64,000 nucleotides of DNA, taken from contig NZ_RWKH01000011.1 in NCBI RefSeq assembly GCF_003984625.1, positions 1 to 64,000 of the forward strand, written 5' to 3'. Shown piece after piece: positions 46,326 to 55,189 of the stretch (position 1 is its first letter; every line of letters begins with the position of its first letter). The position numbers and the translations under genes were made by a program. The DNA comes from Variovorax sp. DXTD-1. Its GTDB lineage: Bacteria; Pseudomonadota; Gammaproteobacteria; Burkholderiales; Burkholderiaceae_C. Below the pieces are notes generated by a model. That model was given only the letters and a program-made list of their open reading frames with translations, had not been told where the DNA came from and did not search any database.

Positions 46326-46629
46326 GGCGTCAGAGTGTGCCGTGGCTCCAGGCAACGCTCGCGGGGCGGGAAAACACCTATGAATTCTTGACCTGGCGTT
46401 TTCGGTTCTTTCCGCAGTGCAGCATTCGCCCTGCCAGGCGCCCTTTCTCCCGAGGAGAAACCACTTTGCTGCATCGCAATGTCCTCGTCCAGCCGCTTGC
46501 ATGAAAGTCAAAAAAGTATCAGTTTCGGATCTCAACTCTGGTTGTGGGCGTCCGGGGCGATTCGTACAGTCCGCCCACGCCGTCATGCGGCACCGAGCAG
46601 AACAATGAGACAAGGAAGAAGGAACGTCC
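46326..46629. promoter_or_regulatory. Divergent gap, CoA transferase / AraC regulator
   Basis: This 304-bp gap should hold promoters for both divergent genes. The AraC start has an AAGGA ribosome binding site (46618-46624). A TTGACC word near 46388 lacks a convincing -10 partner. No gene or repeat was recognised in it. Confidence 0.4.
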
Positions 46630-47520
46630 ATGCAACCCGATCTGGAAATCGTCGAAGTCCGCGGGGACGAATCGTTCACCGCCTGGGCGCACGGCTATCC
46701 GTATCGCACGGTGCGCTGGCATTTCCATCCCGAGTACGAAATCCAGCTGATCGTCGAAACGCGCGGCGTGTATTTCGTGGGCGACCACGTCGGCCACTTC
46801 GAGCCGGGCAATCTCGTGCTCATGGGCCCCGACCTGCCGCACAACTGGATCAGCGACGTGCCCGCGGGCCAGAGCGTCGAGCGGCGCGGCATCGTGATCC
46901 AGTTTCCAGCCGGGCTGGTGGACAGGATGGCGGGCACATTTCCCGAATTCGCCCGCATCGGTCCGCTGCTGGCCGAAGCCGGTTCGGGCCTGCTCTTCTC
47001 GGCCGAGACGGCGGAAACCGCCAAGCCGATGATGGAAGCGCTGCTCGAGGCACGCGGGCTGCGCCGCGTGATCCTGCTGATGTCGCTGCTCGAACTGCTG
47101 GAGGGCAGCAACGACCGCCAGCGGCTCGCGAGCCCGGCGTTCAAGCCCGACCCCAAGGCCTTCATGTCGCACGCCATCAACAACGTGCTGGCACACATCG
47201 CGGCCAACCTGGGCGACGACCTGCGCGAGCCGATGCTGGCCGAGCTGGTGGGCCAGAGCCCGAGCGCCTTCTCGCGCTCGTTCCGCAAGCACACGGGCCA
47301 GTCGTTCGTGCGCTATGTGAACCGCCTGCGCATCAGCCGCGCCTGCGAGCTGCTCACCAACAGCGAGAAGCCGGTGCTCGACGTCTGCATGGACGTGGGC
47401 TTCAACAACGTGTCGAACTTCAACCGCCAGTTCCTGCTGCACAAGCGCATGCCGCCGACGAAGTTCCGCAGTTTCCACCGCATGCAGGCCGCGGCCTCGC
47501 GTGCCGCCAGCCCGCCGTAG
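46630..47520 (+). CDS. AraC-family regulator of polyol locus 2
   Basis: The 296-residue protein starts at ATG 46630. An N-terminal cupin-like sensor (about 25-110; WHFHPEYEIQLIVETRGVYFVGDHVG in parts) precedes a C-terminal double helix-turn-helix (about 180-285), with LAELVGQSPSAFSRSFRKHTGQSFVRYVNRLRI (in parts) and VCMDVGFNNVSNFNRQFL, the standard AraC signature. It is co-directional with the ABC transporter that starts 116 nt downstream and probably activates it when substrate is present. The sensor type is common in sugar and polyol regulators. Confidence 0.88.
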   Translation: MQPDLEIVEVRGDESFTAWAHGYPYRTVRWHFHPEYEIQLIVETRGVYFVGDHVGHFEPGNLVLMGPDLPHNWISDVPAGQSVERRGIVIQFPAGLVDRMAGTFPEFARIGPLLAEAGSGLLFSAETAETAKPMMEALLEARGLRRVILLMSLLELLEGSNDRQRLASPAFKPDPKAFMSHAINNVLAHIAANLGDDLREPMLAELVGQSPSAFSRSFRKHTGQSFVRYVNRLRISRACELLTNSEKPVLDVCMDVGFNNVSNFNRQFLLHKRMPPTKFRSFHRMQAAASRAASPP

Positions 47521-47635
47521 CGCACTTTTCGATTTTCCCCGTGCCGTCACCGGCGCGGCGCTTCGGGCGCCGTGCGGGGCGAGCCTTTGCCCGCGTTTTT
47601 TCTCGACAGTCATAAACCCAGGAGACACAGCCGCC

Positions 47636-48556
47636 ATGAAGAACCTTCTCAAAGCCACCGCCGTCGTTGCCGCATTGGTCTGCGGCGCCTCCGCCGCGCA
47701 GGCGCAAGCGCCCAAGCAGCCGCTGCGCATCGGCATGACTTTCCAGGAACTGAACAACCCGTATTTCGTGACGATGAAGCAGGCGCTCGAAGAAGCCGCG
47801 GCGAGCATCGGCGCGACCGTGGTCACCACCGATGCGCGGCACGACGTGGCCAAGCAGATCGGCGACGTGGAAGACATGATCCAGAAGAAGATCGACATCC
47901 TGCTGCTGAACCCGACCGACTCCACCGGCGTGCAGTCGGCGGTGCGCTCGGCCAAGAAGGCGGGCGTGATCGTGGTGGCGGTGGATGCCAACGCACAGGG
48001 GCCGGTCGATTCGTTCGTGGGCTCGAAGAACACCGACGCGGGCCGCCTCGCCTGCGAATACCTTGCGAAGAACATCGGCGAAAAAGGCGATGTGGCCATT
48101 CTCGACGGCATTCCGGTCGTGCCGATCCTGGAGCGCGTGAAAGGCTGCCGCGAAGCGCTCGCCAAGTACCCCGGCATCAAGGTGGTGAGCACGCAGAACG
48201 GCAAGCAGGAACGCGCCACCGCGCTCACCGTGACCGAGAACATCCTGCAGGCCAACAAGGGCCTGAAGGGCATCTTCAGCGTGAACGACGGCGGCTCGAT
48301 GGGCGCGCTGGCCGCCATCGAGGCCAGCGGCAAGGACGTGAAGCTCGCGAGCGTGGACGGCGCGCCCGAAGCCATCAAGGCGATGCAGAAGCCGAACTCG
48401 AAGTTCATTGCCACCACGGCGCAGTACCCGCGCGACCAGATCCGCCTGGCCATCGGCATTGCGCTGGCCAAGAAATGGGGCGCGAACGTGCCGGCCGCGG
48501 TGCCGGTGGATGTGAAGCTGATCGACGCCGAAGGCGCGAAGACCTTCACCTGGTAA
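47636..48556 (+). CDS. Periplasmic sugar/polyol-binding protein (RbsB-like), locus 2
   Basis: The 306-residue protein starts at ATG 47636 after AGGAGACA. The signal peptide is MKNLLKATAVVAALVCGASAAQA (about 23 residues, in parts). The Peripla_BP_4 domain shows IGMTFQELNNPYFVTMKQALEE, DMIQKKIDILLLNPTDSTGV, VDANAQGPVDSFVGSKN and FSVNDGGSMGALAAIE. It is closer to classical ribose/xylose-type receptors than the locus 1 receptor. It precedes the ATPase by 15 nt. The ligand is unknown; linked pentitol-type enzymes suggest a polyol or ketopentose. Confidence 0.9.
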   Translation: MKNLLKATAVVAALVCGASAAQAQAPKQPLRIGMTFQELNNPYFVTMKQALEEAAASIGATVVTTDARHDVAKQIGDVEDMIQKKIDILLLNPTDSTGVQSAVRSAKKAGVIVVAVDANAQGPVDSFVGSKNTDAGRLACEYLAKNIGEKGDVAILDGIPVVPILERVKGCREALAKYPGIKVVSTQNGKQERATALTVTENILQANKGLKGIFSVNDGGSMGALAAIEASGKDVKLASVDGAPEAIKAMQKPNSKFIATTAQYPRDQIRLAIGIALAKKWGANVPAAVPVDVKLIDAEGAKTFTW

Positions 48557-48571
48557 CACCGAGCCCCTGCC

Positions 48572-50086
48572 GTGACCACGAACGACACCGCCGAGATGCT
48601 CCGGCTCGAGGGCGTCTCGAAGAGCTTCCCCGGCGTGAGGGCGCTCTCGGGCATCGACCTTTCGATCCGCAAGGGCGAGGTGCACGCGCTGCTCGGCGAG
48701 AACGGCGCGGGCAAGTCGACGCTGATGAAGATCCTCGGCGGCATCTACCAGGCCGACGATGGCCGCATCTTCATCGAGGGCCGCGAGCGCGAGTTCGCGG
48801 GCTACAGCGACGCGATCGCGGCGGGCGTCGGCATCATCTTCCAGGAGTTCAGCCTCATTCCGTATCTGAACGCGGTGGAGAACATTTTTCTCGCCCGCTA
48901 TCTGAAGAACCGGTTCGGGCTGCTCGACAGGGCCGCCATGAAGCGCTCAGCGCAGGCGATCTTCGAGGAACTGGGTGTGCAGATCGACCTCGGCGTGCCG
49001 ATCTGCCGGCTCTCGGTGGCGCAGCAGCAGTTCGTGGAAATCGGCAAGGCGCTGTCGCTGAATGCGCGGCTGCTGGTGCTCGACGAACCAACCGCCACGC
49101 TCACGCCCAACGAGGCCGGGCACCTGTTCAAGATCATGCGCGAGCTGCGTGCCAAGGGCGTGGCAATGATCTTCATCTCGCACCATCTGGACGAAATCTT
49201 CGAGGTGTGCGACCGCATCAGCGTGCTGCGCGACGGCGCCAATGCGGGGCACGCGGAGGTGGGCGCGACCGATGTGAATGCGCTGGTCGAGATGATGGTC
49301 GGGCGCAAGATCGAGCACAACTTTCCGGCCAAGCCGCAGCCCGCGCCGCGCGGGCGCAAGGTGCTCGAAGTGCCCGAGATCCAGCTCGCCAAGGGCGGGC
49401 CGGTCAACAGTTTCGAACTGCATGAAGGCGAGATCCTCGGCTTTGCGGGGCTCGTGGGCTCGGGCCGCACCGAGCTCGCGCTGGGCATGATGGGCGCCGA
49501 CCGCGTGCACCGCAAGACGGTGCTGCGCAACGGCAAGCCGGTGCGCCTGAACGACCCGACGCAGGCGCTGGAGAACGGCATCGGCCTGCTGCCCGAGAGC
49601 CGAAAGGTCGAGGGGCTGATCACCGACTTCACGATCCGCTTCAACATCTCGATGAACAACCTGCGCAAGCACAAGAGCGCGGGGCTGGTGAGCCAGAAGT
49701 CGGAGAAGCAGTCGGCCGCCGAGCTCTCGAAGCGTGTGGGTGTGAAGGCACCCAGCGTCGAGACGCGCGTGGCGACGTTGTCGGGCGGCAACCAGCAGAA
49801 GGTGGTGATCGCACGCTGGCTCGACCACGATTGCGAAGTACTGATCTTCGATGAGCCCACGCGCGGCATCGACGTGGGTGCCAAGGCGGAGATCTACAGC
49901 CTGATGCGTGAGCTTACGCAGCAGGGCAAGTCGATCATCATGATTTCGAGCGAGCTGCCAGAGATCGTGGGCATGTGCGACCGCGTCGCTGTGTTTTCGG
50001 GCGGGTCCATCGTAGCCACGCTCGAGGGTGACTCCATCAACTCCGGCGACATCATGCGCCACGCAACGACAGGGGGCCCGCAATGA
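48572..50086 (+). CDS. Sugar ABC ATP-binding protein (RbsA-like), locus 2
   Basis: The 504-residue protein starts at GTG 48572 (an ATG at 48596, MLRLEG, is a possible alternative). It is a tandem ABC ATPase: domain 1 has GENGAGKST (about 45-53) and VLDEPTATL, domain 2 has GLVGSGRTE in place of a full Walker A, then [15 protein letters not shown] and [11 protein letters not shown]. This is the standard CUT2 arrangement. The stop overlaps the permease ATG by 4 nt. It is paralogous to 17657-19168. Confidence 0.92.
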   Translation: MTTNDTAEMLRLEGVSKSFPGVRALSGIDLSIRKGEVHALLGENGAGKSTLMKILGGIYQADDGRIFIEGREREFAGYSDAIAAGVGIIFQEFSLIPYLNAVENIFLARYLKNRFGLLDRAAMKRSAQAIFEELGVQIDLGVPICRLSVAQQQFVEIGKALSLNARLLVLDEPTATLTPNEAGHLFKIMRELRAKGVAMIFISHHLDEIFEVCDRISVLRDGANAGHAEVGATDVNALVEMMVGRKIEHNFPAKPQPAPRGRKVLEVPEIQLAKGGPVNSFELHEGEILGFAGLVGSGRTELALGMMGADRVHRKTVLRNGKPVRLNDPTQALENGIGLLPESRKVEGLITDFTIRFNISMNNLRKHKSAGLVSQKSEKQSAAELSKRVGVKAPSVETRVATLSGGNQQKVVIARWLDHDCEVLIFDEPTRGIDVGAKAEIYSLMRELTQQGKSIIMISSELPEIVGMCDRVAVFSGGSIVATLEGDSINSGDIMRHATTGGPQ

Positions 50087-51063
50087 ATGCAACCGCCATC
50101 CACCCCACACCGCCCGCACCCGCAGGCGGGTTCTTCACCCAGCTGCGCCGCTCCACGGCCTTTCTGCCGCTGGTCGGTCTCGTCGCGATCTCGGTCTTCA
50201 TGATCGTCGCGACCGACAACTTTCTCTCCTGGGGCAACCTGCAGAACATTGCGCTGCAGTCGTCGATCAACGCGATCATCGCCGTCGGCATGACCGCCGC
50301 CATCCTCACCGGCGGCATCGATCTTTCGGTGGGTGCAGTGGTGGCGCTGTCGGGCACGCTGGCCTCGGGAATGATGGTGCAGTTCGGGCTGCCACCAATG
50401 CTTGCAGTGCCACTCGGTCTGTCTGTCGGCGTGGTGATCGGCCTCTTCAACGGCTATTGCGTGGCTTACCTGCGTATGCCGCCGATCATCGTGACGCTGG
50501 CCACGATGGGCATTGCACGCGGCATTGCGCTGATCTACACCGGCGGCTATCCGATCGACGGGTTGCCGGAGTCGTTCGCCTTTCTCGGCGGCGGCGTGCT
50601 GGCGGGAATAAAGGTGCCGATCCTCATCATGCTGGCCACGTACCTCGTGGCGTATGTACTGCTCAACATGGCGCCGTTCGGCCGCTATGTGTATGCCATC
50701 GGCGGCAATGAGGAAGCGACGCGGCTCTCCGGCGTGCGCGTGTCGCGCTACAAGCTGCTCGTGTATGCGCTGAGCGGTTTCACCGCAGCGGTCGCCGGCA
50801 TCGTGCAGGCGGCGCGCGTCACGAGCGGGCAACCCGGCGTGGGCGTGGGCTTCGAGCTCGACGCTATCGCGGCGGTGGTGATGGGCGGCACGTCCATCGC
50901 CGGCGGGCGCGGCGCCATCGTGGGCACGCTGGTCGGCGCGCTCTTGCTGGGCGTGCTGAACAACGGTCTCAACATGATCGGCGTTTCGCCGTACCTGCAA
51001 TTGATCATCAAGGGCGGGATCGTGCTCTTGGCGATCTTCATCAGCCGAGAAGCCAAACGCTGA
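50083..51063 (+). CDS. Sugar ABC permease (RbsC-like), locus 2
   Basis: The 326-residue inner-membrane protein starts at ATG 50083. Eight to ten hydrophobic helices carry the BPD_transp_2 motifs [17 protein letters not shown] (about 80-96), [19 protein letters not shown] (cytoplasmic EAA-like loop) and [30 protein letters not shown] (in parts). It forms the pore of the locus 2 transporter and is paralogous to 19165-20181. Confidence 0.92.
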   Translation: MNATAIHPTPPAPAGGFFTQLRRSTAFLPLVGLVAISVFMIVATDNFLSWGNLQNIALQSSINAIIAVGMTAAILTGGIDLSVGAVVALSGTLASGMMVQFGLPPMLAVPLGLSVGVVIGLFNGYCVAYLRMPPIIVTLATMGIARGIALIYTGGYPIDGLPESFAFLGGGVLAGIKVPILIMLATYLVAYVLLNMAPFGRYVYAIGGNEEATRLSGVRVSRYKLLVYALSGFTAAVAGIVQAARVTSGQPGVGVGFELDAIAAVVMGGTSIAGGRGAIVGTLVGALLLGVLNNGLNMIGVSPYLQLIIKGGIVLLAIFISREAKR

Positions 51064-51105
51064 CCCTCCTCCCTCCCTTCACATTCCCCTGATCACAAGG
51101 AACCC

Positions 51106-52236
51106 ATGTCTTATCAAAAGCTCCAGCCCGGCGCATCGGGCGCCATCGGCGAACTCGCCGCCATGCAGGCCGTCGTCTGCCACGGCCCGAAGGACTACCG
51201 GCTCGAGTCCGTGCCGATGCCCGCCATCGGCCGGAACGAATTGCTCATCTCCATCGCGGCCTGCGGCATCTGCGCCTCGGACTGCAAGTGCCACTCGGGC
51301 GCAAAGATGTTCTGGGGCGGCGACGGCCAGCCGTCGTGGGTCAAGGCACCCGTGATCCCGGGGCACGAGTTTTTCGGCCATGTCGAAGCACTCGGCGAAG
51401 GCGCCGCCGAGCACTTCGGCGTGGAGAAAGGCGACCGCGTGATCGCAGAGCAGATCGTGCCTTGCGACAAATGCCGCTTCTGCACATCGGGCAAGTACTG
51501 GATGTGCGAGGTGCACAACATCTTCGGCTTCCAGCGCATCGTGGCCGACGGCGGCATGGCCGACTACATGCGGCTGCCGCCGACCTCGCGCGTGCACAAG
51601 ATTCCCGACGGCATTTCGCTGGAAGACGCGGCCATCATCGAGCCGCTCTCGTGCGCGATCCACACGGTGAACCGCGGCGACATTCAGCTCGACGATGTGG
51701 TGGTGATCGCGGGCGCCGGGCCACTGGGCCTGATGATGGTGCAGGCCGCGGCACTCAAGACGCCGAAGAAGCTGATCGTGATCGACCTTGTGCCCGAGCG
51801 GCTCGCACTTGCGAAGCAGTTCGGTGCCGACGTGACGATCAACCCGAAGATCGAGAACGCCGATGCGATCGTCAAGGGCCTGACCGAGGGCTATGGCTGC
51901 GACGTGTACATCGAGACCACGGGCGCGCCCATCGGCGTGACGCAGGGGCTGGACATGATCCGCAAGCTCGGCCGCTTCGTCGAGTTCAGCGTGTTCGGCT
52001 CGGAGACGAGTGCCGACTGGTCGATCATCGGCGACCGCAAGGAGCTCGACGTGCGCGGCGCGCACCTGGGCCCCTACTGCTACCCGATTGCCATCGACCT
52101 GCTGGCGCGCGGGCTCGTCACGTCCAAGGGCATCGTGACGCACGACTTTCCGTTGACCGAGTGGGAGCGAGCCTTCAAACTGGCCAACTCCCTCGATTCG
52201 ATCAAGGTGCTGCTCAAGCCGCAGCCCAGGTCCTGA
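51106..52236 (+). CDS. Zinc-dependent alcohol (polyol) dehydrogenase, MDR family
   Basis: The 376-residue protein starts at ATG 51106. The structural zinc is bound by the four-cysteine block CDKCRFCTSGKYWMC (C-x2-C-x2-C-x7-C), and the catalytic zinc region is CGICASDCKCHSG with GHEFFGHVEALG. A Rossmann domain follows (about 180-310; VVIAGAGPLGLMMVQAAAL). The class fits sorbitol, xylitol or threonine-type dehydrogenases of the medium-chain family. In the locus it probably oxidises the imported polyol to a ketose before the kinase acts. It lies 42 nt after the permease. Confidence 0.88.
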   Translation: MSYQKLQPGASGAIGELAAMQAVVCHGPKDYRLESVPMPAIGRNELLISIAACGICASDCKCHSGAKMFWGGDGQPSWVKAPVIPGHEFFGHVEALGEGAAEHFGVEKGDRVIAEQIVPCDKCRFCTSGKYWMCEVHNIFGFQRIVADGGMADYMRLPPTSRVHKIPDGISLEDAAIIEPLSCAIHTVNRGDIQLDDVVVIAGAGPLGLMMVQAAALKTPKKLIVIDLVPERLALAKQFGADVTINPKIENADAIVKGLTEGYGCDVYIETTGAPIGVTQGLDMIRKLGRFVEFSVFGSETSADWSIIGDRKELDVRGAHLGPYCYPIAIDLLARGLVTSKGIVTHDFPLTEWERAFKLANSLDSIKVLLKPQPRS

Positions 52237-52250
52237 AAGACGGTGTTGCC

Positions 52251-53777
52251 ATGAAGTACGTGATCGGCGTCGACATCGGCACGCAGAGCACCAAGTGCCT
52301 GCTGGTGGGTATCGACGGCAGGGTGCTTTCGCAAAGCAGCGTGGCCTACCAGCCGGAGACGCCGAAGCCGCTGTGGGCCCAGCAAGACTGCGAAGTGTGG
52401 TTCGATGCGGTCTGCGAGAGCGTGCGCGCCTGCGTCGCGAAGAGCGGCGCCGCGCCATCCGATATCGCGGCGATGTGCGTGAGCAGCCTCTACGGCGGCG
52501 CGGGCATCCCGGTCGACAAGGCAATGCAGCCGTTGCACCCGTGCCTGATCTGGATGGACCGCCGCGCCACGGCGGAGGTCGATGCGGTGAATGCGTCCGT
52601 CGACGTGGCGCGCTTGCAGGCCATCACCGGCAACGGCGTCGACAGCTACTACGGCTTCACCAAGATGCTGTGGATTCGCGAGCACCTGCCCGAGGTGTGG
52701 GCAAAGACGCGCTACTTCCTGCCGCCCAACAGCTATGTCAACTGGCGCCTCACGGGTGAGCTCGCGGTCGACCACAGCTCGGCCGGCAACATCGGCGGTG
52801 TGTACGACGCGGCGCAGCGCCGCTGGTGCCATGAGGCGCTCGGCATGCTCGGCATTCCGGCGCGCATGATGCCGCCGCGCCTGGTCGAATCGAGCGATGT
52901 GGTCGGCGGCCTGAATGCCGAGTGGGCCGCGAAGCTCGGCCTCGCCGAAGGCATGCCGCTGATGGCGGGCGGCGTGGATGCGGCCGTGGCCACCTTCTGC
53001 GCCGGCGTGACTGGCAGCGGCGACCACGTCGCGATGATCGGCACCAGCATGTGCTGGGGCTTTGTGAGTCCCACGGCGGATGCGCGCCACAAGCTCATCA
53101 CCATGCCCCATGTGTACCGCGGCGTGGACCGCAGCTATGTGTTCGGTGGCGCCATCACCGCAGGTGCGGCCGTGACGTGGTTTCGCGAGACCTTCTGCCA
53201 GGCCGAGATGGCCGAGGCCGCACGCACCGGCGAAGACGCGCACGCGCTCATCGAGCGCAAGGCCGTCGACGTGCCGCCCGGTGCGGAAGGCCTGGTCTTC
53301 CTGCCCTACATGATGGGCGAACGCAGCCCGATCTGGGACGCGCAGGCCAAGGGCGCGTTCATCGGCCTCTCTCTCGCGCACAGCCGCGCGCACCTGTATC
53401 GCGCGGTGCTCGAAGGCGTGAGCTTCGCGCTGCAGCACAACATCGAGGCGGGCCGGCAAAGCGGGCAACCGCTGGACGACCGGCTGATCGTGGTCGGTGG
53501 CGCCGCGCATTCGGACCTCTGGATGCAGATCGTCGCGGACATCACGGGCTACCCGGTGTTCACCATCGAGGAAGACGTCGAGGCGGCCCTCGGTGCTGCA
53601 ATGCTCGCGGCGCTTGGTGCGGGCCTGGTGGATGCGGCGGCTGCGGAGCGCGGCTGGGTCACGTTGGTGGAACGCGCGCGGCCGCAACCTGAAGCGCAGG
53701 CTATCTATCGCAAGCGCTTCGATATCTACAAATCTCTTTATCCCGCATTGCGTGATGCGATGCATGGGCTGACATGA
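52251..53777 (+). CDS. FGGY-family sugar kinase, xylulokinase-like
   Basis: The 508-residue protein starts at ATG 52251, 14 nt after the dehydrogenase. It shows VIGVDIGTQSTKCLLVGIDGRVLS (phosphate-1 loop, in parts), the DCEVWFDAV region and, near 410, a second ATP motif (IVVGGAAHSDLWMQIVADITG). The length and motif forms match xylulokinases and ribulokinase-like proteins. Co-occurrence with an MDR dehydrogenase and an L-xylulose-reductase-like SDR suggests a ketopentose or ketotetrose substrate. The downstream gene in the operon direction is separated by a palindromic element. Confidence 0.88.
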   Translation: MKYVIGVDIGTQSTKCLLVGIDGRVLSQSSVAYQPETPKPLWAQQDCEVWFDAVCESVRACVAKSGAAPSDIAAMCVSSLYGGAGIPVDKAMQPLHPCLIWMDRRATAEVDAVNASVDVARLQAITGNGVDSYYGFTKMLWIREHLPEVWAKTRYFLPPNSYVNWRLTGELAVDHSSAGNIGGVYDAAQRRWCHEALGMLGIPARMMPPRLVESSDVVGGLNAEWAAKLGLAEGMPLMAGGVDAAVATFCAGVTGSGDHVAMIGTSMCWGFVSPTADARHKLITMPHVYRGVDRSYVFGGAITAGAAVTWFRETFCQAEMAEAARTGEDAHALIERKAVDVPPGAEGLVFLPYMMGERSPIWDAQAKGAFIGLSLAHSRAHLYRAVLEGVSFALQHNIEAGRQSGQPLDDRLIVVGGAAHSDLWMQIVADITGYPVFTIEEDVEAALGAAMLAALGAGLVDAAAAERGWVTLVERARPQPEAQAIYRKRFDIYKSLYPALRDAMHGLT

Positions 53778-53814
53778 AACCTTGCTCTTCGGTTCGTTGC
53801 GCTGGGGAGCATGG

Positions 53815-54076
53815 GCATTCAGGGCGCGCTCCCGCCGACGGGGTACCTTGCTCCGCGAATGTCCCCCGGCCTGCGGCCTCCTCCTTTATTTCGCTGCGCA
53901 AGGCACCCCATCGACGTGAGCGTTGCACAGAGCGGTTGTTGATCAGCGGTACACCCACAGCGTGCCCAGGTGCACAGGGCATCGGGTGCTCCCCGCAGCG
54001 AAATAAAGGAGGAGGCGAAGCCGGGGGACATTCGCGGAGGGGAGTACCCGGTGGCCTTTGCACACGCCCCGAATGC
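53815..54076. repeat. About 262-bp palindromic dispersed element, copy 2
   Basis: The element begins GCATTCAGGGCG (53815-53826) and ends CGCCCCGAATGC (54065-54076). Its minus strand matches the plus strand of 32874-33136. The inner arms CTCCGCGAATGTCCCCCGG / CCGGGGGACATTCGCGGAG are again inverted, as are TTTATTTCGCTGCGC and GCAGCGAAATAAA. The central part (about 53905-53965) has most of the differences. It lies in a 338-bp gene-free gap between the kinase stop and the SDR start (54116), with 37 bp before and 39 bp after the element, neither holding a recognisable promoter. Confidence 0.9.
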
Positions 54077-54115
54077 ATTCCAGCGCACGCCATGCCACCA
54101 CAGTAAACAACCGAC

Positions 54116-54853
54116 ATGAAAACCTCTTTCGACTTTTCCGCCAAACGCGCGCTCGTCACCGGTGCCAGCAGCGGCATCGGCCGCGCGGTCGCAGTTCGGC
54201 TCGCGCAATCAGGCGCATCGGTAACGGCCGTGGGCCGCAACGCCACAGCACTCGACGCCCTGCAAACAGAAGCCGGTTGCACCCCACTGGTAATCGATGT
54301 CGAAGATGCGGCCGCACTGGAACGAGAACTCGCAGACTTGCCGGCCTTCGACCTCGTGGTGAACTGCGCCGGCATCGCATTGCTCGAATCGGCGTTCGAC
54401 TTTCAGCCTAAAAACTTCGATGCCGTGATGGCCGTCAACGCGCGCGCCGCGGCGCTGGTGGCCTCGCGCTGCGGCAAGGCGATGGTCTCGGCCGGCGTGC
54501 GCGGCAGCATCGTCAATGTGTCGAGCCAGGCTTCGCTGGTCGCACTCGATGCGCACCTTTGCTACTGTGCGTCGAAGGCCGCCATGGACGCGATCACGCG
54601 TTCGCTGTGCCTTGAATTCGGGCCGCACGGCATTCGCGTGAACAGCGTGAACCCGACCGTCACGCTCACGCCCATGGCCGAACAGGCTTGGGCTGATCCC
54701 GCAAAGAGCGCGGCTGCGCTCAGGAACATTCCGCTCGGGCGGTTTGCGCAGGTCGACGAAGTGGTGGCGCCGATCTTGTTTCTGCTCTCGGGCGGCGCTT
54801 CGATGATCAGCGGTGCGGCGCTGCCGGTGGACGGCGGCTACACCATCGTCTGA
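54116..54853 (+). CDS. SDR-family carbonyl/L-xylulose reductase (DCXR-like)
   Basis: The 245-residue protein starts at ATG 54116. Classical SDR motifs are all present: TGASSGIGRA (about 15-24), NCAG, the catalytic Ser in NVSSQASL, and Tyr-Cys-Ala-Ser-Lys. The C-terminal part (VNSVNPTVTLTPMAEQAW, IPLGRFAQVDEVV, LPVDGGYTIV) closely resembles diacetyl/L-xylulose reductases. It would interconvert L-xylulose and xylitol, or related sugar/polyol pairs, with NADP(H). It is probably part of polyol locus 2, although the palindromic element separates it from the kinase. Confidence 0.87.
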   Translation: MKTSFDFSAKRALVTGASSGIGRAVAVRLAQSGASVTAVGRNATALDALQTEAGCTPLVIDVEDAAALERELADLPAFDLVVNCAGIALLESAFDFQPKNFDAVMAVNARAAALVASRCGKAMVSAGVRGSIVNVSSQASLVALDAHLCYCASKAAMDAITRSLCLEFGPHGIRVNSVNPTVTLTPMAEQAWADPAKSAAALRNIPLGRFAQVDEVVAPILFLLSGGASMISGAALPVDGGYTIV

Positions 54854-54874
54854 AGCTGCTGCGGCGAAGAGTCG

Positions 54875-55189
54875 TCAGGCAAAGCGGCTTTTGCCGCCCG
54901 GCGCATCGAGCAGCGCGTCGAGATTCTTCGCAATTTTCTGCTCGATCTGGTCGCTGAAGCTGCTGAACAGAAAACCCAGCGTGGCCTCCAGCGTCAAGGT
55001 GTCGGCCGTGACCTCCACGGTGCCGTCGATGCCGGCTCTGCTGAACTGCGCAACGTCGCTGGTCTCGCCCTCGGTATAGGTGCATTCCAGGCCGTAGTCC
55101 TGCTCGACCTGCTGCATCCATTGGCGTGCGACTTCGCGTGCGCCGGTAATGCCCAGCGCGTGGTTTCGTTCGATATGGATGTCAGGCAC
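54875..55189 (-). CDS. Polyhydroxyalkanoic acid system protein (PHA_gran_rgn-like)
   Basis: The 104-residue protein starts at GTG 55189, preceded by ACGGAGAT. The sequence VPDIHIERNHALGITGAREVARQW (read in parts) and LECTYTEGETSDVAQFSRAGIDG matches the small PF09650-type proteins associated with PHA metabolism. There is no signal peptide or membrane segment. The exact role is unknown. It is coupled closely to the aminopeptidase gene: its GTG lies 8 nt inside that gene's 3' end. It reads away from the SDR gene (convergent, 21 nt apart). Confidence 0.8.
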   Translation of the reverse strand: MPDIHIERNHALGITGAREVARQWMQQVEQDYGLECTYTEGETSDVAQFSRAGIDGTVEVTADTLTLEATLGFLFSSFSDQIEQKIAKNLDALLDAPGGKSRFA

